Shown here piece by piece: positions 33,944 through 44,600 of a DNA stretch of 64,000 nt. The stretch is from assembly GCA_000827205.1 (NCBI GenBank), contig KN832557.1:256493-320492 (forward strand). Direction: 5' to 3'. This DNA is from Plicaturopsis crispa FD-325 SS-3 (Eukaryota; Basidiomycota; Agaricomycetes; Amylocorticiales; Amylocorticiaceae). Within the stretch, counting starts at the first letter, position 1, and every line of letters begins with the position of its first letter. Both the position numbers and the translations under genes were made by a program. Under the pieces are notes generated by a model that was not told where the DNA came from, ran no database searches, and saw only the letters and a program-made list of their open reading frames with translations.

Positions 33944-35985
33944 ATGGTCTCTGAACCGTTGACCCCGGAGCGATTCTTGCAGCTACAGTTTCCCATCCAC
34001 TCGCAGCATAGTGGCCCGGTTCCGGAGGCCCTCAAGGATGACACGTACTTGGATCTTGTCATTCCTCGCTTTTCTATGGATTTCTTTAGCATGTCGTTTC
34101 TGCTTTTCCTCGAGGGCCTCAGATCGCGCAGGTTTCAAACATTTGACACCGACGTCGATAACACTCTGAAAGCGTGGGTCGTCCTAGTCATCAACACATA
34201 GCACATGCTCACATGTCTCCGTTAGTGTCAGCATTGAAGACAAGTACTGCAAGCCGGTAGCGCAACTGGCGGACCGGCTTTTCTTCATAGGCGCAGATGC
34301 ACCATCCTGTTCTTTTTCCGTGGACGCTTCAAATCGTACGTGGCATCACTCTAAATATGTCAGCAGTTTACTGATGCCCGTTGTGTAGCCCATTGGCGCA
34401 TTGTCACTGTGACGGCGACTAGTGTACTACAGCCAAACGGGTCTACTAGCGAGAAAGTACTTGGTGTCGCTATCTTCGTCGTGAGTAAGCCTTCCACGCA
34501 CGATTGCAGACCCCCAGACACTGAACTTTCCGCAGGCTCCTGGTATTCTCGACCCCGAGGGTTTCCCGTACTGCCCAGATCCTACAGCCGAGAAGAAGGC
34601 TGTTGCGCGCCGGCTATTGGCAGAGCTGCGCTTCCAGTGTGCGCGAAAAGGCTGCGTATACGGCCTCCTCACAGACGAGATCACATCTGTCTTCTACGAG
34701 GAGGAACTTGTGCACACGTTACGGGACTACGTCCGTTTCAAGGTCGTCTCCCGCGAAGAAATGGCAAGTCCGCGTATGGCCCTTGCTTTTCTTATCTGGA
34801 TCGGTGCGACAGAATTGGCATTGATCCACTTCTCCGGTCAACGTCCTTTGCGTCTCTGCCTTGGCGCCATGCGTAGTCCTTCGAAAAGCGCCCTTTCGGC
34901 TGATGCACTCTTCGCACGCCGATCTTTCGAGGACTTCGATTTATACACCATGCAGCGAAGTGTCAAGGAACTCAAAAGGCTGGTGCGTTGGAAGAGGAAG
35001 TTTGCATCTGAAGCAGTGAGTGCGCCTTTGATAGAGGGTAGCACTCTCAAAGTGTGTGGTACTTTCGCACCTCCACACCCAATTCTGAGAGCGCATCATC
35101 CCCGTCTTGACCTCCCACCAGAGACCTACGCCATTGTCACGCAACATCGCAGGCCGAGGTCGACAGTACTAGACGGAATCTCGTTACAAGACCGGGGGTT
35201 TGAGATCACCAAGGCAGTCCGAACCGGCCCCGACCACTGGTCGCAAATATTTTTTGGACGCGTTTCCGGGTGTGACGAGGAAATATGCTTGAAGCTCTTC
35301 GACGACAGGCTCTTCCTTTTCCCCGATACTACTACCTACTCCATCAGTCCACCCGAACGGCGCCTCCTGAGCTTCCATCGCCCCTCCGATATGATGAGGC
35401 ACGAGGAGCACTGCTATGATCGACTATCGCACTTGCAAGGCTCGCTGGTCCCGCACTGCTATGGTTTCTACGAGGTGAGGGCTTCACCTTTCTTCCTGCA
35501 CGATAATTTAGCTGACCGAGCTTTCGAAGTTTGAGCATCCTAACGGCTGGCGATCCTGGGGATTTTTTACTGAAATCATCGACGGGCCTATGTTCCTTGA
35601 TCTCCCCCTCTCTACGTATTCCGCTGAGGAGAAGACGCTGCTAGTACGCCTCGCAATACCAATTCCTTAGGTTCGCTCGGGTGCTCATCCCACTCCCCAG
35701 ATGTCGCGTCTCAGGCACTCCTTACGTGCTTTGAAGTACGCTGGGGTTGCCCAGGGTGATTGGCATCTGAACCAAATCATGTGCCCTTTCCGCGGTAGTG
35801 GTGCCCAAGTGCCAGACATCGTCCTCATCGATTTTGCATTCACGCACATCTACCTTGACGACGACAATGGTGTATACCTGTCTCCCGACTGTGCTACCGT
35901 GGGGCGCCTGCTTTACGAACACCCGGACTTCGATAAAGAGACCGTCGAGGCACTTTGGTGGCCTGCAAACGAATATGAATTCTGA
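33944..35985 (+). CDS. Agaricomycete protein kinase-like family member, paralogue 2
   Basis: Paralogue of the gene at 22442 with the same block order. It opens MVSEPLTPERFLQLQFP. RRLLAELRFQC, the shared RSFEDFDLYTMQR and FEITKAVRTGPDHWSQIFFG follow, then the Lys strand EICLKLFDDRLF, SHLQGSLVPHCYGFYEFE, GDWHLNQIMCP and IVLIDFAFTHIY. As in paralogue 1, the catalytic-loop Asn is replaced by Gln (DWHLNQ). About five introns join the exons, including one between YE and FEHPNGW. It lies just before the right arm of the inverted duplication but is in direct, not inverted, orientation to its paralogue. The protein divergence is much greater than that of the arms, so this duplication is older. Function unknown. 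Confidence 0.75.
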
Positions 35986-36131
35986 TATGCATTGATGTAT
36001 CACTGAATATAATCCATATGCACATAATTCTGGTGAAGTTTACCTGGTAACACCTATAAGCAGATTTTACGCATGAAACAGAAGATACAGCAAGGCTCAA
36101 ACACGGCGAATAAAGCCCACCAAGCCCATCT

Positions 36132-37497
36132 TCAGATGCCCAAATCCTTCAAGATCATATCAGTGCTTTCCCATAGTTCTGTCGCTAACTCGTTGCTGCG
36201 TGTGGCAACTGGCGGAGCGCTTACTCTACCAATAGGCATCAAGAAAGCGCCCTTGTACACGTCAGGCTGCGCGCGCACATCTGGGAACGCCGCAGCGATG
36301 ACAGACGTGTACGCGCCCTCATGAGGAGACACCAGACCAAGATACGGGAGCACAGCGTGGAAGAATCGCGGAAAGGGAAGGCGGTGCGCAAATGTGTTGA
36401 CGCCGCCGGGGTGGACGGAGATGGCGATGATCGAGGTGCCTTCGAGGTGGGCTTGAAGCGCTCGAGTCCAGAGAATATTGCAGAATTTAGTGAACGCTAA
36501 CTATTTCTCAATGCCAGGTTTCGTTTGGGACGGACAGGGTGTGTGCTCACCGTAGCGTCGAAACTCCGGCCAGAACCAGGAGTCCTCGTAGGATAGATTG
36601 TAGTCCTCCACCGTCCTGAAACGCACGGTCTTCGATACGAAATTTGAGGCACGCGATGCAAGCTGAAAGTCCGGTAAAACAAGTTTAGACCATGTGTGGA
36701 ACGGATGGACCTACGTTGACGATCCGGACATCTGCACCAGGAATTTCTGCTGTACGCTTGAGTAGCGGGAGCAATGTCTGCGTAAACACGAATGGACTAA
36801 AATGGCTAGAGGCAACATGATTTTTGAGTGAAGATGTCACCGTAACGCTCGCTTTGAAAAATGTGCGTACTTGGTGACCATTATTTCCGATATACCTGCG
36901 ATATATCAGACCTATACTCTTGTCGTCGTAACACTGCTCACCGTCGGCTGTCTTTTTGAAAGGTTCCCTGGTCAAAGCGCCCCTGGTAGCTTTAGGTTCA
37001 GCCTGAGCTTCCCAGTCAAAATAAAGCTATGTTGGCCTCACATTGCTGCGTTGTTGACTATGTTCCGCGCGTGTCAGTCCGGATCGATCGGCAAGTGCAT
37101 GCGTAAATGAAAGGGTATGGGCTCACTGAGAACGTCCAACTTCTGTTCCCTGTTCAGAAATTCCTCTGCACATTTCTTCGCTTCCCTAGGATCACCCAGA
37201 TCGACCCGCGCCCATAGGACTTTACCACCGGCGTCGCCTAAGCCTTCCGCCTCAAGACTTGCGATGGCACCTGTTGCCTTTGACTCGCTACGTGCTCCCA
37301 GATACACCTTGGCGCCGCGCCGCACAAGATGCTTGACTGTCGCGTATCCTATGCCAGCGCTTGCCGAGACGTTCACTTCACAAACGACATAGAAACTAGG
37401 AAACAACTCACTTCGCACCAGTTACGAGAATGACCTTGCCATCCAGGCTGGGTAGATCAGTGTCAGGGTTGAAGGACTTTGCAAAAAAGCCTCCCAT
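36132..37497 (-). CDS. Short-chain dehydrogenase/reductase, retinol-dehydrogenase-like (copy B)
   Basis: NAD(P)-dependent oxidoreductase with a Rossmann fold. The intact first exon gives MGGFFAKSFNPDTDLP and then GKVILVTG. An intron is followed by SAGIGYATVKHLVRRGAKVY, completing the TGxxxGxG cofactor motif. The NNAA motif, the strand ADVRIVNLASRAS with the catalytic Ser region, and the active-site Tyr-x-x-x-Lys (YAFTK) are all completed by splicing. The C-terminal region has ISVHPGGVNTFAHRLPF and ends MILKDLGI. Seven or so short introns fit, and the deduced length of about 310 residues is normal. It is transcribed in the same direction as, and directly downstream of, the hydrolase-cyclase gene, so a role in aromatic breakdown is possible. 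The substrate is not predictable. Confidence 0.85.
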
Positions 37498-39327
37498 TGT
37501 GTGGACGCAAAGACGAAGGACTCTCCGGAGATGGGAAAGTTCAGTGAGATGGGTCTTTGAGAACTGTCAACTTTCCCAAGTCAGACAACCAGATAGCGTC
37601 ACAGGTTCCAGGACTTTGTACAGAGCAGGTTCTGGATAGCCTGGCATGCCACGATCCGGAGTCCTCTGGCTATCATGCCGCTGCTCTACGTAGACGGCGC
37701 TCAACATGTTTATTTAACGCGAGTCTTTGACGGCAGGTGCTATATCCGTCAACTGGGTCTGTGTTGTGTGAACAAGCATAAGGAAATCGTAGCAGATGAG
37801 TAGCGGCCCAGAGAAGTAGTGCCCATAAGTCCGAGTTCATGCTGAAGAAGGAAGAGATTGCTTTGGGATGGCACTGGACGCGCCCAAGCTTGAAGCCGGC
37901 GGTCGGGCAGGCGCCGGCGTCGCGCCGTGCAAGATGCAACTTGTCTTCGAGCTTCAACGTTCAACGTCAACGGTCATCGATATGTTTCACTTTCAAACAA
38001 ACTTTCAAGCCCAAACAAGTCAGAATTTGACGACGTAGATGACGCTGGTGAGTACTTAGAGTATCGTTTTATCGTTCCCCGTCGTCCTTGGCTCTGAAAT
38101 CGACTAGATATAATGAAAACATAACTTCAGTCGTACCAAACCGCGACACTAGCGCCAATATCCTCGCCTAGCATGACCTCATCAACGACATTGAAGCCAT
38201 GATCTTCCGTCCACTGTAGCAACTGCACGAAACCGACCTCGCTATCTGTCAGCGTCAACCAAACCTGGCCGTTCGGTCCTTCGTACGGACATGGCGCGAT
38301 CGCATTTGCCCAGCCACCCGAGGTACGTGTTTCGAATCTATGTGAAGGTGTTGTGGATGCAAGGAGCCCGGAGGGTAGCAACGCGAACGCGACGACAAAA
38401 CCGCGCGTCGATGGCGTGAGTCCGCGTGTCGAACCAAACAGTGTCTTCGCCGATGAGGATGTGCGCACCTCTGGGGCAACGTTACGGGCTGGCACATTCG
38501 ATGGATACCGAGAAAACTCACCATCTGCCCAGAAATCACCGCACGTCGCGTCGGAAGGGATGATACTTGCTCCTTGCCGCCATTCGAGTTTGTCGCCTAC
38601 GAGCTCAAACACATCGATCATCTATTCTGGTCAGCTGCTGCGCATACCGTGACAAAACAACCGTTCACACCGATGAATGTTCTTGCACAACATAGACGAT
38701 TCTCCCATTTGGATGTGGCCACGCATGCCGTGGTCCGTCGTTTTCCCTGGTTGCAGCCGTTTTTGATGCCAGCGAGAGGGTCTGGGATGATGAGACATTA
38801 TACGTCCATATGCAGTTCCGTCCACTGGAGTTCGCTCAGCGAGATCACATCCAGTGGTTGTGAACACTCACATATCGGCAACGTAGAGTTTCGAGCCGTC
38901 CGGTGACAAGTCCGCACTCTGCAACACTACACGTCAACAGTGGTATCATCGAAGGATTATCGCGGCCTACATGTCCACCGTGTCGTAGTCCGCCAAAATC
39001 CATCTCGCCTTCGGCCTGCTTTCCATCGGACTCTCCGTCGACCAGGCTGACGCTCTGCAAAACTCGCCCGCTGCTGAACCCACCCGATGTAGTATCCAGG
39101 CTGAAGACGTCTACCTGCGGCCCACTCGCACTGAACAACGCTTCACCGTTCGCACCGACGTACCCGGACAAAAATCGAGGCGACGCCGTGTTGATGAGTT
39201 CAGTCACTGGAAACGGTCTTTCCTTGCCAGAGGGGACCATGCGATACGCAGCAAGCGACGGTGGATCTGTCCAGCCCGTTGCGTACAGATACCGCCTGTC
39301 TTTGGAGAGGTGTAGCCACGAGTGACC
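36132..39327 (-). repeat. Right arm of the large inverted duplication
   Basis: The counterpart of 15774-19537 in reverse orientation. It runs from the stop codon of the dehydrogenase to the middle of the large second exon of the hydrolase-cyclase gene. Here both genes look essentially complete, so this arm is likely the parental locus. The two arms are separated by roughly 16.6 kb holding six genes. Confidence 0.85.
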
Positions 39328-40499
39328 ACCTGTTGCCGTAGCCGTGTGGACGAGCGCAAGACGACGAGCTTGGGGATCGAAGGAGAGGGTGTAGAGAAAC
39401 GGAGATCGAAACGTTCCGAGCAAAAAGTGATGCACCTTCGCGCTATCAGCCTGCGGACGGAGGAACCCCTCGAGCTCGTCTGCGACGCGACTCGGCGATT
39501 CTATCGCACCCCAGTGGCCGACATCATTGAGTACCACACTTCTCCCCCTCCCGCCTTTGATTTCTGCTGCCCACCCCTCGACAGCGTCTTTCCCGGCCAG
39601 ATAGTCTTCTGCCCCACCTACAACGAGCACATCACACGCGACCTCACCGGCCTTAAATCCAGTCAGGTCAGCAAGGGCACGGCACGCCGCAGTATATGCT
39701 TCGGGATTTGTCGATAGCACGAGGTGCCGAATGAATGACACAGTAGTCGGCGAGTTCTGGACGGTGCACTTCGACACCGCCGATGTAGATATGGCGGATG
39801 CGAGCTCTGAGCGCGACGCAACGGGGAGGAACTTAGTGGCGCGGTCTCTCATGGCTGCAGCTGCAGCTGTGGGAAAATTGCGCCCGACCGGATGTAGAAG
39901 GACTTCGGGAAACACGACGTCAGTAAGGCTTATAGTGCCTTGACAGTTGATTCACGAACACAATTTTTCGACTCTGGACGGGTTTTGCGACGCGAACGAC
40001 GACACAACGATCTGCACGGTAAGAGATTGGTTTATATCAATGTTTATTCCTGTCCATGCTGAAGGCAAATACATGGATCGACGCCCTCCCGATATAGTCC
40101 TCAAGGGGTCGATCGACTGCGAGAATTGTACACGCCAACGAAAGGACTACTTACCGAAGACATTGAATGAGCACCCAGTGCAACCTTCTGCAATCCGAGC
40201 GCATCCAGCAATTCCTTCAAATCGCTCGCTAGATCGTCCATCGTCAAAGCATCGCGTCCACTCCACCCGCTCAAGCCGTGGCCATCGAAATCATATAGTA
40301 TAACTTGACGGCTAGCCAAAAGACGTTGACCGGAGGGGCATAGGAGCGCGGTATGCCAAAAAGCGGAGGAGGATCCGAGGCCGTGCAGGAGTACGAGCGG
40401 AAGTGCAACTGCGCTGTCGCCCGAGGGAGGCTGAGTGGCGGAGACATGTAGCGGCTGGCTGGGTCGAGAAGGCAGCGGAACGAACGAAGATGTGAACAT
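38127..40499 (-). CDS. Bifunctional alpha/beta hydrolase - 3-carboxymuconate cyclase fusion
   Basis: A six-exon model (40499-40155, 40011-38971, 38918-38872, 38824-38671, 38621-38522, 38470-38127) totals 677 codons in one frame. Residues 1 to about 290 are an alpha/beta hydrolase of the enol-lactonase type: LVLLHGLGSSSAFW oxyanion loop, YDFDGHGLSGWSGR, nucleophile Ser in AHSMSS, GGAEDYLAG and DVGHWGAIESP with the catalytic His. Residues from about 307 on are a seven-bladed 3-carboxy-cis,cis-muconate lactonizing enzyme: HHFLLGTFRSPFLYTLSFDP, WLHLSKDRRYLYATGWTDPP, SPDGSKLYVAD, HAWPHPNGRIVYVVQEHSS. The second exon crosses the domain junction with no intron, so the fusion is not a splicing guess. 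In the model one TGA (39952-39954) lies in the hydrolase strand after RVEKL; it may be a missed short intron, a sequence error or a real lesion. Confidence 0.82.
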
Positions 40500-41013
40500 C
40501 GTACGTGCTTTACAAGTTTAAGCGTAACGAGTGAACCCAGTGAAGTAACGATTATCTATCGCCAATTCTCCAAGGGAAACATTGATATCTTCTTCTTCTC
40601 CGCGGCCATGCTGCACGCTACTCGCTCTTTGCCTTGCAGCTGCAATGGGCCTGCGACGGCCGGTCACCGGTCACTGTGTTTACTCCAGCTTACTCCAGAC
40701 TGCTTAACATCCCACCTCCCTTGCCGCGCTTTCTTACGGGCCTCCACTCCCGTTTGGTGTCATTTGTCACAAGATCTGCGCCCATGCTCCTGCACGTAGT
40801 GCAGGCATACCTAAGTAGCCGTGTCTTTACGCCGGAAAAAGATTCCATAGACGGTATGATTTGTGGTGGTTCTGAGATCCGATAGAGCGCGTACGCTCTG
40901 CTCTGGTCATGCAGCAGCAGGACACATGTAATATATATCTCATTCACCCCGGCTCAGTCTCCATCCTTTCCCTGCAGCATCACTCTCCCGGCACAGCTCA
41001 CCAACACCTCCCC
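40500..41013. promoter_or_regulatory. Divergent promoter of the cyclase-hydrolase fusion and the ring-cleavage dioxygenase
   Basis: About 0.5 kb between two oppositely directed starts of what look like pathway partners, suited to common regulation. No gene is seen. A TATA-like element lies on the dioxygenase side. Confidence 0.55.
40932..40938 (+). promoter_or_regulatory. TATA-like element of the intradiol dioxygenase gene
   Basis: TATATAT about 80 bases before the ATG at 41014, followed by a pyrimidine-rich leader (CCATCCTTTCCCT near 40964). Confidence 0.5.
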
Positions 41014-42182
41014 ATGTCTGATCCAGACTACAGTATGTGCTACTATCCTCCGTCCTCGTGAATGCCTCCATCTGACATTTCTCAGCCGACAAAGTAGCGT
41101 CCACGGTGGGACCAAAGGCTGACGCCCGCTCGAAGGTCATATTCTCGTCGCTCATCAGGCATCTACACGCCTTCGCTCGGGAGGTCGACCTCACGACCGA
41201 TGAATGGCTTGCCGCCTGCGACTCACTTATCGAAGCCGGGCAGATTTCTGGTCCTCAGCGGAATGAGATGATTCTCATTTCAGATGTGCTTGGTCTCGAA
41301 GCGCTGCTCGACTCCATGGCTCAAGAGCGTCTGCAGAAGGCCGCTAGTACAGGAACGAAGTCTGGCAGCGCAAATGCTACACGTTCGTCTTTGTCTGAAT
41401 TACTCGTACGGGGCCTCACACTGACTCTCACCCAGCGTCCGCCATATTAGGCCCATTTTACCGTGAGGGTCTACCCTCCTTCAAAAACGGAGAATCTATC
41501 GTCAAAACCCCCGCTCCAAACGATGTCCGTGCACATGTGTTTGGTACATTGCGCGACCCTGACGGAGCACCCATTAGTGGTGCTACTATCGAGTGCGCAC
41601 ATCTCTATCGCATGACCCTTCCCAGTTCTGAAGAACAAGCAGCATCTGGCACACGGGGTCGCACGGACTATACGACAGTCAGGTGTGGGATCCTTCTGAC
41701 CCAGCATCACACAAATTTAACTGGCGCGGGCGTTTCACGACCGACGAACATGGCAAATACGATTGCCACTGTTTGCGCCCCACTGCATATCCTATACCGT
41801 TCGACCATACGTAAGCCTACCCAGCCCGACTCTTCCGTTTTCTCTCGCTGAGTCCCGAGACATGCGTCGTTGCAGTGCCGGCAAGATCCTCACTCTCCTT
41901 GACCGTACCCCCGTGCGCCCTGCGCACATCCATTTCTATGTTCAGGCGCAAGGGTTCCACCCTCTCATTACACAAATATACGACTCGCAATGCAAATACG
42001 TCAAAAACGACGCGGTGTTTGCGGTCAAGGATGCGCTCATTGTCGAATTCAAGGACACCGGGGATCACGAGACCGAATTGGAGGTTAGTTCCACGTCGCC
42101 AATGTATGCAAAGCGAGCTCACTGGATCCTACATCTACAGTATAACATCGTGCTTGCAAAGGCGGCCAAGGAAAGCCACTGA
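41014..42182 (+). CDS. Intradiol ring-cleavage dioxygenase (catechol/hydroxyquinol 1,2-dioxygenase type)
   Basis: Non-haem Fe(III) enzyme that opens catechol-type rings between the two hydroxyls. The N-terminal helical domain (FSSLIRHLHAFAREVDLT, GQISGPQRNEMILISDVLGL) is typical of catechol and hydroxyquinol dioxygenases rather than protocatechuate 3,4-dioxygenase. The catalytic domain begins SAILGPFYREGLP. The iron ligands are visible: Tyr in IWHTGSHGLYDSQ (reached only if the third intron ends at GAACAAGCAG, near 41643), Tyr in RPTAYPIPFD, and both His in RPAHIHFYVQAQGF. The protein ends YNIVLAKAAKESH after a last intron. Five introns are used. It is divergent from the hydrolase-cyclase fusion. 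Substrate preference between catechol and hydroxyquinol cannot be read from sequence alone. Confidence 0.88.
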
Positions 42183-42817
42183 GTCGGGACTCGGCTGATT
42201 ACAAGGAATGAACGAGCGTCCTTATCTGCAAAGTACGTAGAGTGTACCCTCGTGATGCCAGGCTCATGAGCTCAATACGAATAGTTTACAGAGACAGAAT
42301 ACCGATTCTTGACTCTATTACTCGAGATCTTCCGTTCAATCGCATTCGGTTCGTCGCTCAGAGGGATGCCATTGCATCAAATTTTTTTGCCTCCGTCCTG
42401 CATGCACTCCCATGTCATCAACACGTCAGGTATGCCCAACGACTCTACCTAGACGTTTAAGCAATGACAAGGTAAGTACTCATCGTCAAAGAGGTGAAAA
42501 TCTTACGATAGACAAAAGCTTTCGCCCGAGTGACTACTCAGATAAGATCGACCACGCACGACGCTAGCTGTTGCAGCGCAAATTCGGTCGTTCGTCTTTC
42601 GTCGTGAATGTACGGCTTGGGCTGAGTGATCCGATTACATCCCACGCGACAGATGCTATCTAGAAGTGCCAGTGTGCCATCGATGAATGCCATCTCCTGG
42701 AGAATGGTACCGGGGTCACGATATGCCAAATCGCGCATACTTATAACTGATGAATCTCGCCGCTGAATCCATCTTCCCTTTTCCCCGCATTCGATACCCA
42801 TGGTGGACACAGCAACC
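42183..42817. other. Intergenic region before the zinc dehydrogenase
   Basis: Short open frames exist on both strands, but none shows recognisable protein motifs. It serves as terminator of the dioxygenase gene and promoter of the next gene. Confidence 0.5.
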
Positions 42818-44301
42818 ATGAATGCCGTTTACTACCATGCGGTATGTGGTTCTGGGCTCATGGCCTAGCATGCTGCGGTGTTCACCCAATCTGCATTTAT
42901 GTGTAGCCCCGCCAACTGGAAGTGCGCTCGGTACCCATCCCCGAAATAGGCGACGAGGATGTCCTGATCAAAGGTACGCGAACAAAATCTTATGCGTCAC
43001 ACTTGGCCCGATTGACTGAATTTGTCTTCTGTTAGTTTCTTGCTGCGGTACGTCTGCCCGTGGTGCTTTCATGACTCGGACGTCGCATTGACATCGGCGA
43101 CCGTGCCAGGCATTTGCGGCACTGACAACCACGTCCACGAAGGCGAATTTATCGCCAAGTTCCCTGTAGGTGCTAGAGTACGGCTATGTGATGCGAAGCA
43201 TTTAGCAACCTTTGTCCCTTCGTAGCTTGTCCCCGGCCATGAAGTCGTTGGCACAGTCGCCAAGGTAGGCAGCAACGTTCAGGCCTTTCACGAGGGCGAT
43301 AGATGCGTCGCCGATCCCGGAGTCACGGTGATTAATTCGCTAACCTATCGACCCTCCCACGAGTCGCTTACTACCAGTACCTGCAGTGTTCAAATTGCTT
43401 CTACTGCCGTCGCGGCCAGACCCTTCTCTGCGAGAACTTCAATGGTCTTGGTGTCACCATCGCGGGTGGCTTTGCCGAATACGTCGTCTTCGACTACAAG
43501 AAGGTGTACAAAATCAGGAACCTCACTGACCTCGAAGCGACACTCGTCGAGCCCGCGGCATGCGCAATTCACGGGATTGACAGGCTGAACCCTCCCGTCG
43601 GCATTGAAGCACTCGTCATCGGGGCGGGACCCACCGGACTTATCCTTTCGCAACTGCTGAAGTTGAACGGCGCGTCGAAGGTTGTCATCGCTGCGAATAA
43701 AGGGATCAAGACGGAAATCGCCAAGAAATTGGATGCTGGGGACATCTACGTCGAGCTGGATCGCACTGACCCCGACGCACAGTGGGCGAAGATCAAGGAG
43801 GATCATCCTTACGGCTTTGACGTCGTCGTGAGTCCCCTCTTCTCGGCTGCACGATATGACTTACGCGTCTCTGCATAGATTGAAGCCACAGGATCGGAAA
43901 AAATTGCTAACGAATCAATCAACTATGTCCGTCGCGGTGGTACCCTTATGATATACGGCGTTTACTCTGACGCCTCTCGCGTTCACTGGCCGCCGTCGAA
44001 GATTTTCGGCGACGAAATCCGGGCATGTCCAATCTCCAACGTTATCTCTGTGCTTCTGAAGCTAAACCGCGGATTAGATTATTGGATCATTCGCGCAAAC
44101 ACATTGTTTCCCCCGCGCGGTCGCGTACCTCGACAGCGGCAAGATCAAGGTCACTGGCATGGTGAGCTTTAGCTACGGTGTGGTACTACGCATCGCACTC
44201 ATTAAGGATAGGTGACGGATGTGTTCAAAATAAATGATTATCAAAAGGCTTTGGAAAGGCTGAATAGTCGAAATGCTTTGAAAATAGCGCTGACGCCGTA
44301 G
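42818..44301 (+). CDS. Zinc-dependent medium-chain alcohol dehydrogenase, arabinitol-dehydrogenase-like
   Basis: Cytosolic NAD(P)-dependent polyol dehydrogenase closest in motif content to the basidiomycete D-arabinitol dehydrogenase (ARD1) group. The first exon is MNAVYYHA; splicing continues to [20 protein letters not shown]. The catalytic zinc site appears as [17 protein letters not shown] and [11 protein letters not shown]. The structural zinc cysteines are all present in [15 protein letters not shown]. The cofactor fold shows [22 protein letters not shown]. The C-terminal part includes [21 protein letters not shown] and ends ALKIALTP. Eight introns are used; one near 44012-44078 starts with GC rather than GT and joins GDEIR to [14 protein letters not shown]. 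It lies downstream of the ring-cleavage gene, but no metabolic link is evident. Confidence 0.87.
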
Positions 44302-44600
44302 ATTTATTGCCTTGCAATCGCGAGTGTCGTCGCGATTTGTATACGTAGACCGGATTTCAACCAAGATACTAGTGTTGCATCCACTCTGACTCTTAACAAA
44401 GCAGACTCAGCACCAGGTAGGTGTAACTTACCTGGGCTAGTCCAGTGTAGGCAGACGCGTTGGACGCGGGACGCAACACGTGAGGCTCCGAGTCCCGATC
44501 CGGCTTCATTCCAGCACTGAGCAAGTTTCCGCCACCTCTTGTCTACCAGCTCGTTGCTTGCACTACCTTCTCTCCTTACCACCCTCTTCAGACCACAAGG

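Noticed and set aside
22442-35985. Kinase-like genes as part of the inverted duplication
   Set aside because: They are in direct orientation to each other and far more diverged than the arms, so they come from an older event.
38127-40499. Two separate genes wrongly merged (hydrolase and cyclase)
   Set aside because: The domain junction lies inside one continuous exon with no stop, start context or room for a promoter.
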